From: a virus
DNA length: 42,157 nucleotides
IMG/VR virus record: IMGVR_UViG_3300010430_000146
Coordinates: 1 to 42,157 of that record
Reading direction: 5' to 3' (one strand)
A program made the position numbers and the translations under genes. How positions within the stretch are numbered: the stretch's first letter is position 1; every line of letters begins with the position of its first letter. This document shows positions 32,859-40,580 of the stretch, one piece after another. The notes beneath the pieces were generated by a model that made no database searches, was not told where the DNA came from, and saw only the letters and a program-made list of their open reading frames with translations.

Positions 32859-33596
32859 CTATTCACAAAGCTCCGTCATCTGCTGTCGATAACGGGCATA
32901 GTCAGCCTTTGAAGGCTCCAGCGCATACATCTTCACTATCCTCACAAATCGACTGACGTACTGGCACTTGCTAGACGGCGGTAACCAGCTTTCCGGGCCC
33001 TGGGCGCCTTTGCTGCGGTTCAGGCTGGCCTCTACCGGTATCAGGTTTACCGGATCGTTTGCGAATTTCTCCCGCTTTTCCTTCGTCCAGGAGCTGGCGC
33101 CGTGATCCCAGGCCCACTTCAGGGGCACCACATGGTCAATATCAATATCGCCGGCGTTCTGTATCACGTTGCCGGTAAACACGCTGATCCAGCGGCCTGT
33201 GACCACCCTGCACCGCTGCTCATCCGCAAACTTCACGGGCGTTGTTGAAGTCGAGATCAGGGCCTCTGCCCTACTGTCTTGGCAGTCTCCGTCTGCATCA
33301 TCCCATCCGTGGCCGAACTGGGCTCTGTCATAGCCAGGGCTGGCGGGTTGCCGGCTGATCGGCTCTGCATTGGCAATTGCCGGGTACCCGCTCAGGCTCT
33401 TTGGCAAACGCCCTCCAGACTGAAGGCACGCATAAACCGAGTCGAAAGCCAGGTAACTCTTTGTGCGCTCGTAGTGAGAGCTGGCTGGCGGATGACAGAT
33501 TCCGGACTTCGACTTTTTGACCAGCTGGGCCGCAGCGCTGGCCGACCCGAACACCAAACAGACAACAACAACTTTGAGCAAAACTCTCAACTTCAC
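32859..33596 (-). CDS. Secreted HNH/DUF1524-type nuclease
   Basis: 245 residues from the GTG at 33596 with a GAGGGGAGGG site; an in-frame ATG lies 24 bases upstream. Residues 1-23 (start VKLRVLLKVVVVCLVFGSA) form a signal peptide. The nuclease core IDIDHVVPLKWAWDHGA with later FANDPVNLIPVEASLNRSKG matches secreted HNH/DUF1524 endonucleases: the D-H-V pair and N residues are present. It would act in the periplasm or medium. The gene is divergent from the PL-like operon across the left operators. Confidence 0.75.
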   Translation of the reverse strand: MKLRVLLKVVVVCLVFGSASAAAQLVKKSKSGICHPPASSHYERTKSYLAFDSVYACLQSGGRLPKSLSGYPAIANAEPISRQPASPGYDRAQFGHGWDDADGDCQDSRAEALISTSTTPVKFADEQRCRVVTGRWISVFTGNVIQNAGDIDIDHVVPLKWAWDHGASSWTKEKREKFANDPVNLIPVEASLNRSKGAQGPESWLPPSSKCQYVSRFVRIVKMYALEPSKADYARYRQQMTELCE

Positions 33597-33656
33597 GCCC
33601 TCCCCTCTTGAGGCGCGCAACGATACCTCATTTCCCAGTCGGTCAAAAACAACTTA

Positions 33657-33697
33657 AACAACATTTGTTGTTGACACATGAAACAACATCTGTTGTT
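33657..33697. promoter_or_regulatory. CI/Cro operators, left cluster
   Basis: Two perfect copies of AACAAC-N4-GTTGTT at 33657-33672 and 33682-33697, centres 25 bp apart. The second covers the -10 of the rightward promoter in the same geometry as O1 at cro; the first touches the -35. This is the counterpart of lambda OL. Confidence 0.75.
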
Positions 33698-33699
33698 AT
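33671..33699 (+). promoter_or_regulatory. PL-like promoter for the rightward early operon
   Basis: -35 TTGACA (33671-33676), 17-base spacer, -10 TGTTAT (33694-33699), the same as the cro promoter. Overlapped by operators at both ends, so it is repressed in the lysogen. It drives the genes from 33731 to int. Confidence 0.7.
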
Positions 33700-33730
33700 T
33701 GTTGTTAGTGCAATGACGGAGAGAGTTGTC

Positions 33731-34138
33731 ATGACCCGCAAATTGAAACCGAACTATCCGCGAATGGAAGTGGAGCTTGCCGAGCAGGAATCGCTGCCGC
33801 CGCGCCGGGCCGAAGTCGTGATGCTCGCCGCACGCGGAATGAGCGCTAAAGAGATTGCCCGGGAGCTGGGCATTTCACCGGAAACCGTGAACTGGCATCT
33901 GGATGAAGCCAAAGACCAGTTCCACGCACACAGCCGGGTCGATCTGATCTGCCAAATGTGGATGCACGGGATTCTCCAGGCGCGGGTCATGAGCTGCGTG
34001 CTCGTTTGCTTCCTTTGCATCCTTTCCACCTTCCCCATGGCCAGAACCAGCCGCCCTAACCAGAACAACCGTCAGGTGGTGAGCGTCGTTCGGATTGGCC
34101 GGAAGGAAGTTGCCGCGATTATCGGAGGGCTTCACTGA
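33731..34138 (+). CDS. LuxR-type HTH protein with hydrophobic segment
   Basis: 135 residues from ATG 33731 (GGAGAG upstream; an in-frame ATG at 33713 is less well placed). AARGMSAKEIARELGISPET (about 35-54) is a LuxR/GerE-type helix-turn-helix. Near 88-105 a hydrophobic segment (MSCVLVCFLCILSTF) may insert in the membrane. First gene of the PL-like operon, the place of lambda N, but no N-like arginine-rich motif is visible. It may be a regulator tethered to the membrane; the segment could also be a buried helix. Confidence 0.65.
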   Translation: MTRKLKPNYPRMEVELAEQESLPPRRAEVVMLAARGMSAKEIARELGISPETVNWHLDEAKDQFHAHSRVDLICQMWMHGILQARVMSCVLVCFLCILSTFPMARTSRPNQNNRQVVSVVRIGRKEVAAIIGGLH

Positions 34139-34425
34139 TGACTTCCAAGTTTCATGTGGCGCGCCAGGAGGGCGTTAAGGGGCAGAGCGCTGTCGCCCCT
34201 CTTTTCTCCCTGATTGCCCGCATCACCAAACGCAATCCCCTGCGATCTTCCCCGGCTCAGCAAGTAGTCGAGCCGGTCTTTTTGCAGGCCGCAGAGGGCG
34301 AATCCGGGTTCTACGAAATCCCAGCCTACATTCGCAAGCGCATTTTCCGGATTGACGACGACAACCGGGCCCGGCTGGCAGCTTATGCCGAACGCGTTCG
34401 GGCCCACTTTGAGGATGCTGCGTGA
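34138..34425 (+). CDS. Hypothetical early protein
   Basis: 95 residues, basic in the first half (LIARITKRNPLRSS) and with RARLAAYAERVRAHFEDAA at the end. No domain recognised. It shares one base with the HTH gene stop and the TGATG junction with the next small gene. Confidence 0.5.
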   Translation: MTSKFHVARQEGVKGQSAVAPLFSLIARITKRNPLRSSPAQQVVEPVFLQAAEGESGFYEIPAYIRKRIFRIDDDNRARLAAYAERVRAHFEDAA

Positions 34426-34550
34426 TGGAAGGCTACAACCCCCTATACGACATCCTGATCCTCGGCATACCGACACTTGCCATTGGGTTCTACCTGGTCT
34501 GGAACTGGGCTTACAACAAACTGGAGGCGAGAAAGCCATGGAACAACTGA
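34425..34550 (+). CDS. Small membrane protein
   Basis: 41 residues. MEGYNPLYDI, then a membrane helix (LILGIPTLAIGFYLVW), then a basic tail. The ATG overlaps the preceding stop (TGATG), and the end overlaps the next gene by 13 bases. Small early membrane proteins often act on host division or superinfection, but nothing here shows which. Confidence 0.6.
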   Translation: MEGYNPLYDILILGIPTLAIGFYLVWNWAYNKLEARKPWNN

Positions 34551-34816
34551 GAATCCACAGCGAAATTCTGATGATCGTGAGCCTGGTGATGCTGATCAAC
34601 GATCTGAACTCCGACAAGACGCTGCACATTTCCGTCACAGACAAGCGGGTGAGCCTCACCTGTTTCGATTGTCACGACAAGATTGAGTTTCAGCGTGATG
34701 TTTACGCCTGGGCCCGCCAGCAGCCATTCCTTCCGAAGTTGCGGGTTCTTCGGCATGAGCTGGAACAGATCCGGGATGCGGAGTTCGCACAGAAAGCGGC
34801 GGAGGTGTCGGCATGA
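34538..34816 (+). CDS. Hypothetical early protein
   Basis: 92 residues from ATG 34538, with GGAGGCGAG upstream. EQLRIHSEILMIVSLVMLIND may be a helix, then a small beta region with CFDCHD (a CxxCH-like metal site) and a charged C-terminal helix. No family recognised. It overlaps the methyltransferase by 4 bases. Confidence 0.55.
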   Translation: MEQLRIHSEILMIVSLVMLINDLNSDKTLHISVTDKRVSLTCFDCHDKIEFQRDVYAWARQQPFLPKLRVLRHELEQIRDAEFAQKAAEVSA

Positions 34817-36534
34817 GCCAGTTCGCTCTTGATCTCGGCCATGAGCTTGTTGTGGATCTTTTCGCCGGCGGCGGCGGTGCCTCCTGCGGCATCGAACAGG
34901 GTATTGGACGGCCGGTAGATATCGCCGTTAACCACGATCCCATGGCCGTGGCGATGCATGAAGCCAACCACCCTGGCACAACCCACTTCTGTGAAAGCGT
35001 GTTCAGCGTCAACCCGGTTGCCGTTACTGGTAACCAGCCGGTCGGGCTGCTGTGGGCTTCACCTGATTGCACGCACCACAGCAAAGCGAAGGGCGGAAAG
35101 CCGGTTTCGGCAAAGCGCCGGGGTTTGGCATGGGTTGTTGTTAAGTGGGCGCGCCGGACACGCCCCCGGGTAATCATGCTGGAGAACGTCGAGGAATTTG
35201 AAGATTGGGGTCCAGTGATCCCGAAGAAAGGGCCTGACGGCTCGATCTTGAGATTCCCAGACGGAAAGCCTCAGCTGGTGCCCTGCCCCGAGCGCAAAGG
35301 TCAGGAGTTCCGAAAGTTCGTCGCTCAGCTGGAGCGAATGGGCTACCAGGTGGAGTGGCGGCAACTCCGGGCCTGTGACTACGGCGCCCCGACAATCCGC
35401 AAGCGGCTGTTTCTGATCGCCCGCCGGGATGGCAAGCCCATCGTTTGGCCGAAGGCAACACACGGTCAGCCCGGCTCTCTGCCAGTGCGCCGCGGAAAAC
35501 AGAAGCCATACCGAACCGCTGCGGAGTGCATTGACTGGAGCATCCCCTGTCCGTCGATCTTTGAGCGCAAGAAACCGCTGGCTGCCAACACCATGCGGCG
35601 GATTGCCCAAGGTATGAAGCGCTTTGTCATTGAGGCTCAGGAACCGTTCATCGTTAAGCCGAACCACACGGCATCATGGTATGACCAATTCCGAGGCCAA
35701 GGCCTGACCCAGCCACTTCAGACAGTGACGGCATCCCATGGTTTTGCGCTGGTAACCCCTTACGTCACCAAGTTTCGCAATGGCGCTATCGGCCATCGCG
35801 CTGACGAGCCGCTTCACACGATTACGGCAAACAGCTTTGTGAAGCGACCAGGCGGCGCTGCTCCCATCGGTCTGGTTGCACCAACAATGATTGCGATAGA
35901 CCACGGAAGCGCACGCAGCGGCTGCAACTGGAGCGCTCAAGAACCGCTGACGACCATCACCACCGAAAACCGTCACGCGCTTGTCACGGCATTTTTGGCC
36001 AAGCATTACGGGGGCGTTGTGGGAATCCCGGTCACTCAGCCTACGGGCACAGTGACAACCATTGATCACCACGCCGTAGTGGCAGCGCACATTCAGCGGC
36101 AGTTTGGTAGCAGCGTCGGCAACGATGCCCGAGACCCACTCGGGACAATCACGGCTGGTGGAGGGGGCAAGTCCGCGTTGGTTGCCGCCTTTATGGCGCC
36201 CTACTACGGCAGCGGTTCCGGCGAGACCGGACGAGACCTGCGGGAGCCTGCACCTACAGCAACCACCAAAGACCGGCTGCAATTGGTTACGGTCCAGATC
36301 GACGGCGCCACTTACGTGATCACGGATATCGGCATGCGCATGCTGCAGCCGCATGAGTTGTTCAAGGCTCAGGGCTTCCCAGATGACTACGTGATCGCAC
36401 CAGAGTTTCAGGGTAAGCCAATTCCGAAATACGCCCAGGTGCGCATGTGCGGCAATTCCGTCCCGCCTGTATGGCCAGAGGCCTTGGTGAAAGCGAACTT
36501 CAAACACGAACGGAAGCTGGAGGCGACAGCATGA
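34813..36534 (+). CDS. DNA cytosine-5 methyltransferase, orphan
   Basis: 573 residues. Motif I DLFAGGGGAS (15-24), motif IV WASPDCTHHS with the catalytic Cys86 (the usual Pro-Cys is Asp-Cys here), motif VI ENV at 124-126, motif VIII around IRKRLFLIARR, and motif X MLQPHELFKAQGFP with CGNSVPP near the end. Between VIII and X lies an unusually long target region with about six repeats of the form EPLxTITT. No restriction enzyme gene is near. It probably protects phage DNA from host restriction or marks it. Confidence 0.88.
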   Translation: MSQFALDLGHELVVDLFAGGGGASCGIEQGIGRPVDIAVNHDPMAVAMHEANHPGTTHFCESVFSVNPVAVTGNQPVGLLWASPDCTHHSKAKGGKPVSAKRRGLAWVVVKWARRTRPRVIMLENVEEFEDWGPVIPKKGPDGSILRFPDGKPQLVPCPERKGQEFRKFVAQLERMGYQVEWRQLRACDYGAPTIRKRLFLIARRDGKPIVWPKATHGQPGSLPVRRGKQKPYRTAAECIDWSIPCPSIFERKKPLAANTMRRIAQGMKRFVIEAQEPFIVKPNHTASWYDQFRGQGLTQPLQTVTASHGFALVTPYVTKFRNGAIGHRADEPLHTITANSFVKRPGGAAPIGLVAPTMIAIDHGSARSGCNWSAQEPLTTITTENRHALVTAFLAKHYGGVVGIPVTQPTGTVTTIDHHAVVAAHIQRQFGSSVGNDARDPLGTITAGGGGKSALVAAFMAPYYGSGSGETGRDLREPAPTATTKDRLQLVTVQIDGATYVITDIGMRMLQPHELFKAQGFPDDYVIAPEFQGKPIPKYAQVRMCGNSVPPVWPEALVKANFKHERKLEATA

Positions 36535-36806
36535 ACTTCAACGATCCCTCAGAGTTCGGCAAAGCGTTTGCGCGCCTGGTGACAGACCCCAAGGAAATCC
36601 GGGACGCCTTTGAAGCCGACCAGCTGGCAGAAGACAACTTCGACCTGATGACCGCCGAAGTATTCCAGGCACCGGACGGCGAGCACTTTGAAGTGGCCTA
36701 TGTCCGCGAAGACGGCATCCGGGTCACCGATCAAGGCCGCTGGCTCTCCCCCGAGGAATGGGCCCAGTGCCGCCAGGTACAAGTTCAGAAGAAACCGGAG
36801 GCCTGA
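36531..36806 (+). CDS. Hypothetical early protein
   Basis: 91 residues, acidic, beginning MNFNDPSEFGKAFARLVTD, with DGEHFEVAYVREDGIRVTDQ. No domain recognised. ATGA overlap with the methyltransferase stop shows coupling. Confidence 0.5.
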   Translation: MNFNDPSEFGKAFARLVTDPKEIRDAFEADQLAEDNFDLMTAEVFQAPDGEHFEVAYVREDGIRVTDQGRWLSPEEWAQCRQVQVQKKPEA

Positions 36807-36807
36807 T

Positions 36808-37182
36808 ATGTGCAGCCTGAAAGATCTGACAAGCAACGAGTTGCTGGCCCTCGATGAAGACATCCTGCAGCGCCTGACCTTACAGCGCGCGATGGCCGCG
36901 AACACCCGGGCAGTGCTGGAGCTGGAACTGGGCATCAGCGATCGCACCATCAGCAACATCGAGGCCGGCCAGTACGAGCACGTTTGCCCCTACAAGGTCT
37001 CTGCCGAGATCCGCCGAGAAGTCCGGGCCCGCCGAAAGCTCTGGCACATGGGCAACGAGGCCATGCAGAGGTTCACGATTGAAGCCCTGGTTAAGCGCCA
37101 TCGAGTAAGCAGCCGGGTTATCGAAAACCGGATCCGTTGCTTGAAGACAGTGGCCAACCGGGTGGAGGTGCAGGCGGCATGA
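36808..37182 (+). CDS. Putative HTH protein of the early operon
   Basis: 124 residues from ATG 36808. ELELGISDRTISNIEAG is helix-turn-helix like, and a second possible recognition helix lies in ALVKRHRVSSRVIENRI. It overlaps the next gene by 4 bases. A phage regulator is likely; the target is unknown. Confidence 0.5.
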   Translation: MCSLKDLTSNELLALDEDILQRLTLQRAMAANTRAVLELELGISDRTISNIEAGQYEHVCPYKVSAEIRREVRARRKLWHMGNEAMQRFTIEALVKRHRVSSRVIENRIRCLKTVANRVEVQAA

Positions 37183-37550
37183 ACCAGATGGCTCTGATCG
37201 AAATGCCAAAAGCCGCGGGGCCGGTCATCCCACCAGTCGGGTACTACTTGGACCGACCCGGCATGCGGGAGCTGGTTCAACCGATTATCCCGGGAGTAGT
37301 GAGCGGAATCATGCGCGCACTGAAGCGAGGAGCGGCTGGCCGCCAAGAGCTGCACCGGGCGGCATGCCCATACATCTGCTCACACACTCTGGGCAAGCAC
37401 CTGGACATGCTTATTCAGACCGGTTTCGTAACCGAGACCCACAATTTCAACGCGCAGCTTTGGGAAGAACCGGCCCTGTATTCCCTCGCCGGCGGTAATG
37501 CCGGTGCCGCAGGATTCATGATGCCCATTGGCTGGGAAGGCGGGGCGTGA
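37179..37550 (+). CDS. Winged-helix-like protein
   Basis: 123 residues. IMRALKRGAAGRQELHRAAC and LGKHLDMLIQTGFVTETHNF resemble a winged helix with a following wing. ATGA overlap with the gene before and GTGA overlap with the gene after. Role unknown. Confidence 0.5.
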   Translation: MNQMALIEMPKAAGPVIPPVGYYLDRPGMRELVQPIIPGVVSGIMRALKRGAAGRQELHRAACPYICSHTLGKHLDMLIQTGFVTETHNFNAQLWEEPALYSLAGGNAGAAGFMMPIGWEGGA

Positions 37551-37705
37551 GCTGCGACAAATGCAGCGCCCTACTGGAGCGCCTGAGCAAACTGCGTGAC
37601 CGGAAAGACTACTACGTGCGCGAGAACAAAAGGCTTCGGGCGCAGGTGCGAAATCAGCGCAAGAAGCTGAACGAATGGGAGAAGAAGCATGGCAATGACG
37701 TTTGA
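37547..37705 (+). CDS. Small coiled-coil protein with CxxC
   Basis: 52 residues from a GTG. CDKC near the start, then a basic helix (LERLSKLRDRKDYYVREN, KRLRAQVRNQRKK). It overlaps the stop of the gene before by 4 bases and the gene after by 17 bases. Too short for domain assignment; a small nucleic-acid binding helix is possible. Confidence 0.55.
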   Translation: MSCDKCSALLERLSKLRDRKDYYVRENKRLRAQVRNQRKKLNEWEKKHGNDV

Positions 37706-38153
37706 AGAGTACGAGGAAAAGCACCTGCACGACCTCAATCACGAGGCCAGGCGGCTTGTTCGCATGGGGTGGAATGCCCGGGCCAGCCATGGCGAAAACG
37801 ATCAAAAGCTTACCGATGAGCAAGTGGATGAAAGCGTATACCTAGAATGGGCTCAGTCAGTTAACGAAGAACTGGACCCCCACGGAATCGGATTTTGTGA
37901 AAAGGATCTGGCGGAAAAAGCCAGGGCGCTTGTTAACAAGGTCTCAGCAGTCCAACAGACCGGCAGTGCAGACCATCTTCCTGACGCCACGCAAATGGTC
38001 CAGGGCGATGTGCAACTCATGGGTGAAGTCACTGATGAAGAAGGCAACACCTACTCGCCAGCCATGGTCGTCGAGTTTCCCACAGTCGAGGACTTCCTCG
38101 CAGCCAAGAAGGCTGGCCAGTGCCGCTTTACGGTGTTTGGGGGTGAGGCGTGA
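37689..38153 (+). CDS. Hypothetical early protein
   Basis: 154 residues, acidic, with YEEKHLHDLNHEARR, QVDESVYLEWAQSV and GNTYSPAMVVEFPT. No domain recognised. Start at 37689 has GGAG 8 bases upstream; MTF at 37695 is another possible start. It shares GTGA with the next gene. Confidence 0.5.
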   Translation: MAMTFEEYEEKHLHDLNHEARRLVRMGWNARASHGENDQKLTDEQVDESVYLEWAQSVNEELDPHGIGFCEKDLAEKARALVNKVSAVQQTGSADHLPDATQMVQGDVQLMGEVTDEEGNTYSPAMVVEFPTVEDFLAAKKAGQCRFTVFGGEA

Positions 38154-38749
38154 GCAACGAAAAACCAATCCTGTTCAAAGACGAAATGATCCGGGCGATT
38201 CTGGAGGGGTGGAAGACGCAGACTCGGCGGATTGTGAAGCCTTGTAAGTGCAAAGACTCACTGTGCGAGCTGGCGCCCCATGAAATAGCTGGTGAGATAA
38301 ACCGGGGGCATTACAGAAATTGCCCCTACGGCAAGCCCGGTGACCGGCTGTGGGTGCGGGAGAATTTTCTGCAGCTCATGCACGGGCAGGTAACCGATGG
38401 GCGTGTGAAGTATTGCGCAAGCATCGACCCTCGCTCAACCGGAACGCCAAAGAACGACGGTTACTGGTGGCGCAAGCGCCCATCCATCCACATGCCCCGC
38501 TGGGCCAGCCGAATCACGCTGGAGATCACCGATGTTCGGGTGGAGCGGTTGCAGGATATTAGCTCGGCAGATGCCAAGGCTGAAGGCGTGGCTACGCCGG
38601 ACCTGAACGATTGGTGCGACGACAGCAAATGGGTTAGCCAATTCGCTTGGCTGTGGCGATCGATCAACGGCCCTGACTCGTGGGACGCCAACCCCTGGGT
38701 GTGGGTAATAGAATTCAAACGCATCGATCAGGAGGCAAAGGCTGCATGA
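38150..38749 (+). CDS. ASCH-like domain protein
   Basis: 199 residues from GTG 38150. KPILFKDEMIRAILEGWKTQ with TRRIVKPC, then YGKPGDRLWVRENF and RITLEITDVRVERLQDI are the fold marks of ASCH-like proteins, which bind RNA or modified bases. Common in phage early regions. Four cysteines in CKCKDSLC and NCPYG may bind zinc. Exact job unknown. Confidence 0.7.
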   Translation: MSNEKPILFKDEMIRAILEGWKTQTRRIVKPCKCKDSLCELAPHEIAGEINRGHYRNCPYGKPGDRLWVRENFLQLMHGQVTDGRVKYCASIDPRSTGTPKNDGYWWRKRPSIHMPRWASRITLEITDVRVERLQDISSADAKAEGVATPDLNDWCDDSKWVSQFAWLWRSINGPDSWDANPWVWVIEFKRIDQEAKAA

Positions 38750-39357
38750 ACATCGAACTAAAACCAATCGCAGAATCCAAAGTCCGCCAGCTCGGCGGTG
38801 ACGTTTGCGGGGTGCTGGTGCGGACGCAGGACAGCGAGGTAATGGCTGTGTCCGAGCATGGCCGGTGCACTCGTCTTGATGCTGGGGTTATGGGGCCGGT
38901 TGACGGTGCTCAGGGTGGCCAGGGTGCGGAAGTTGTGGCGTGGGCCAGCCCCTTGCCTGACGGTACCGAACAGGTCACGAAAGAGTTGCCAGAGAGAATC
39001 TACGGCGTGGTACCGAAAGACTATCAGTGGTATGTGCGCCCTCTCGTATACGCCGACACCCAGCCCCAGCCCGCCGTGCCGGAGGGGTGGAAGCTGGTGC
39101 CGGTTGAGCCTACAGGCGATATGGAAGAAGCCGGGTGCCAAGGATATATGGAGGCAGATGGCAACTGGGTAATGCACAGATCGTCAATGGGCTTTGCCTA
39201 CAAAGCCATGCTGGAGGCTGCCCCTACCCCCACCACGCCCCAGGCTGATGGGCGAATCGATCACCAGTGCGAACGCTGCGGCCACAAGTGGAGCAGCAAC
39301 GATCTGATGGATGATTGCTCGGTGTGCACTAAACCAGCCGGACAGGAGGGCGCGTAA
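38746..39357 (+). CDS. Early protein with C-terminal zinc-ribbon
   Basis: 203 residues from ATG 38746. The C-terminus has CERCGHKWSS and CSVCTKPAGQ, a four-cysteine ribbon. The middle is proline rich (YADTQPQPAVPEGWKLVPVEP), a piece widely seen in phage proteins (PxGWKLVPxxPT). No enzyme motif. Confidence 0.55.
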   Translation: MNIELKPIAESKVRQLGGDVCGVLVRTQDSEVMAVSEHGRCTRLDAGVMGPVDGAQGGQGAEVVAWASPLPDGTEQVTKELPERIYGVVPKDYQWYVRPLVYADTQPQPAVPEGWKLVPVEPTGDMEEAGCQGYMEADGNWVMHRSSMGFAYKAMLEAAPTPTTPQADGRIDHQCERCGHKWSSNDLMDDCSVCTKPAGQEGA

Positions 39358-39620
39358 TGGCAAAGGCAATAGCGCGACTCTGCGATATGAGAGAAGGCAA
39401 GGCCCTTCAGTTATTCGTTGAAGATGATGGCGATGTGATCGTGTCCGTTATCTCAGAGAATGGGATCTATGCAAAAGGCGCCCAATTCTGCGTTTCTGGA
39501 TCTCAGTCACGCCGCACGGTTCGTGCATTACATGAGCTTTTCGAGGCGATGGCCGAAGACGAGAAATCACTGCCTCATGGCGTTGGTATGAAGTTGGAGG
39601 GCGAAGGCGATGAGCACTAA
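39357..39620 (+). CDS. Hypothetical early protein
   Basis: 87 residues, beta-alpha, with DGDVIVSVISENGIYAKGAQ. No domain recognised. It overlaps the stop of the ribbon protein and the start of the next gene. Confidence 0.5.
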   Translation: MAKAIARLCDMREGKALQLFVEDDGDVIVSVISENGIYAKGAQFCVSGSQSRRTVRALHELFEAMAEDEKSLPHGVGMKLEGEGDEH

Positions 39621-39939
39621 ATACAGAAACAGTCGGGATGTGCCTCTGGGTACCATCATCACTCGCCTGAACGAGCTGTCTGATGCCGTAACCGGTGGCC
39701 GCGAATCTCAAGCAGTACAGTTCACGATGCGCATTCCGGCTGAGTGTGACCGGGATGCAGACCTGGTTATTGGTGAGGCAGCAGCAAGGCTCGCAAAGCT
39801 GGGGCGAGTGCGGGAGCTTGCGGAAAAGATAAGAGATATTGCTATCGACTCGCCTGCATCCAACAACATGCAGCTGATCTACCGCCTGGCATGCCAACAA
39901 GCCGACGAGATCGAGAAAGCGGGAGGTGAGCATGCTTAA
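39610..39939 (+). CDS. Hypothetical early protein
   Basis: 109 residues, helical second half (EAAARLAKLGRVRELAEKI). Its last codons carry the repeated ribosome-site cassette, giving the end EKAGGEHA. No domain recognised. Confidence 0.5.
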   Translation: MSTKYRNSRDVPLGTIITRLNELSDAVTGGRESQAVQFTMRIPAECDRDADLVIGEAAARLAKLGRVRELAEKIRDIAIDSPASNNMQLIYRLACQQADEIEKAGGEHA

Positions 39940-40576
39940 AGCCTATAGCTTCCATGACGGCGAGCCTATTGATGGCGCTGTCTTGGTATTCGCGCACAAC
40001 TTCCAGAAAGCAAAGAAGATTGCCTACCGAGCAGTCAATTCGTGGACCGGCTGCGAGTTCATTGATGTAAAGGGTCACTGGATCAGGAACGATGCATGGC
40101 TGAAAGCGAACGCAGCGAACCAGGAAAAACTGGCCGCTGACGAACCTCACGTGATCGACAACCCGCCCACCTGTAAGGGGTGCGAATTGTGGCATGACGA
40201 ACTTGACGCCTTCGGTTATTGCGAGACCTGCACCGAGGAGCGTGAGGAAGAAGAAGCCGAGCGGGCGGGAGGTGAGCATGGCTAAGTATCAGCATGGGGA
40301 ATTGATCGTCTTGTATTTCGACGAATACAACCACCCCGAGTACATCAAGGGCGAAGTTACACTGAAGGAAGCCCAAAATGCCGTGAGCAAACATTTTGGT
40401 GATGACAAAGTGGTTACCGAAATAGCGCACAAGTACGCATTTTGGGGCGTTGGTCAGGATGAAATGGGCGAGCCCTGCCAGGTCCTCTATGACCGTGACG
40501 AGCCAGGGCGAGGCCGGTTCAAGGTGACAGAGTGCGCGTGCCATTGGGCTGATGCAGGAAGAGTGGGAGGTGAGCA
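39921..40576 (+). repeat. Three copies of a stop-overlapping ribosome-site cassette
   Basis: GGGAGGTGAGCA occurs at 39921-39932, 40267-40278 and 40565-40576, each time just before a start codon and inside the last codons of the preceding gene. It gives each preceding protein the end GGE(H/Q). The copies are at three successive gene joints. Confidence 0.7.
39932..40285 (+). CDS. Hypothetical early protein with Cys pairs
   Basis: 117 residues from ATG 39932 (GGGAGGTGAGC before it). CKGCELW and YCETCTEE could form a zinc site. Acidic tail with EREEEEAERAGGEHG. It ends in the same cassette as its neighbours. Confidence 0.5.
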   Translation: MLKAYSFHDGEPIDGAVLVFAHNFQKAKKIAYRAVNSWTGCEFIDVKGHWIRNDAWLKANAANQEKLAADEPHVIDNPPTCKGCELWHDELDAFGYCETCTEEREEEEAERAGGEHG

Positions 40577-40580
40577 GTGA
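40278..40580 (+). CDS. Hypothetical early protein
   Basis: 100 residues from ATG 40278 with the same cassette before it. LIVLYFDEYNHPEYIKGEVT and CHWADAGRVGGEQ. No domain recognised. It overlaps xis by 4 bases (GTGA). Confidence 0.5.
   Translation: MAKYQHGELIVLYFDEYNHPEYIKGEVTLKEAQNAVSKHFGDDKVVTEIAHKYAFWGVGQDEMGEPCQVLYDRDEPGRGRFKVTECACHWADAGRVGGEQ

Noticed and set aside
33560-33580. Further operator at an AACAAC run inside the nuclease gene
   Set aside because: Only one half-site is present with no GTTGTT partner at the right spacing.
34656-35667. Minus-strand frames opposite the methyltransferase
   Set aside because: Shadow frames; the methyltransferase motifs on the plus strand are complete.
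34813-36534. Restriction-modification system
   Set aside because: No restriction endonuclease gene is next to the methyltransferase; it is treated as an orphan.
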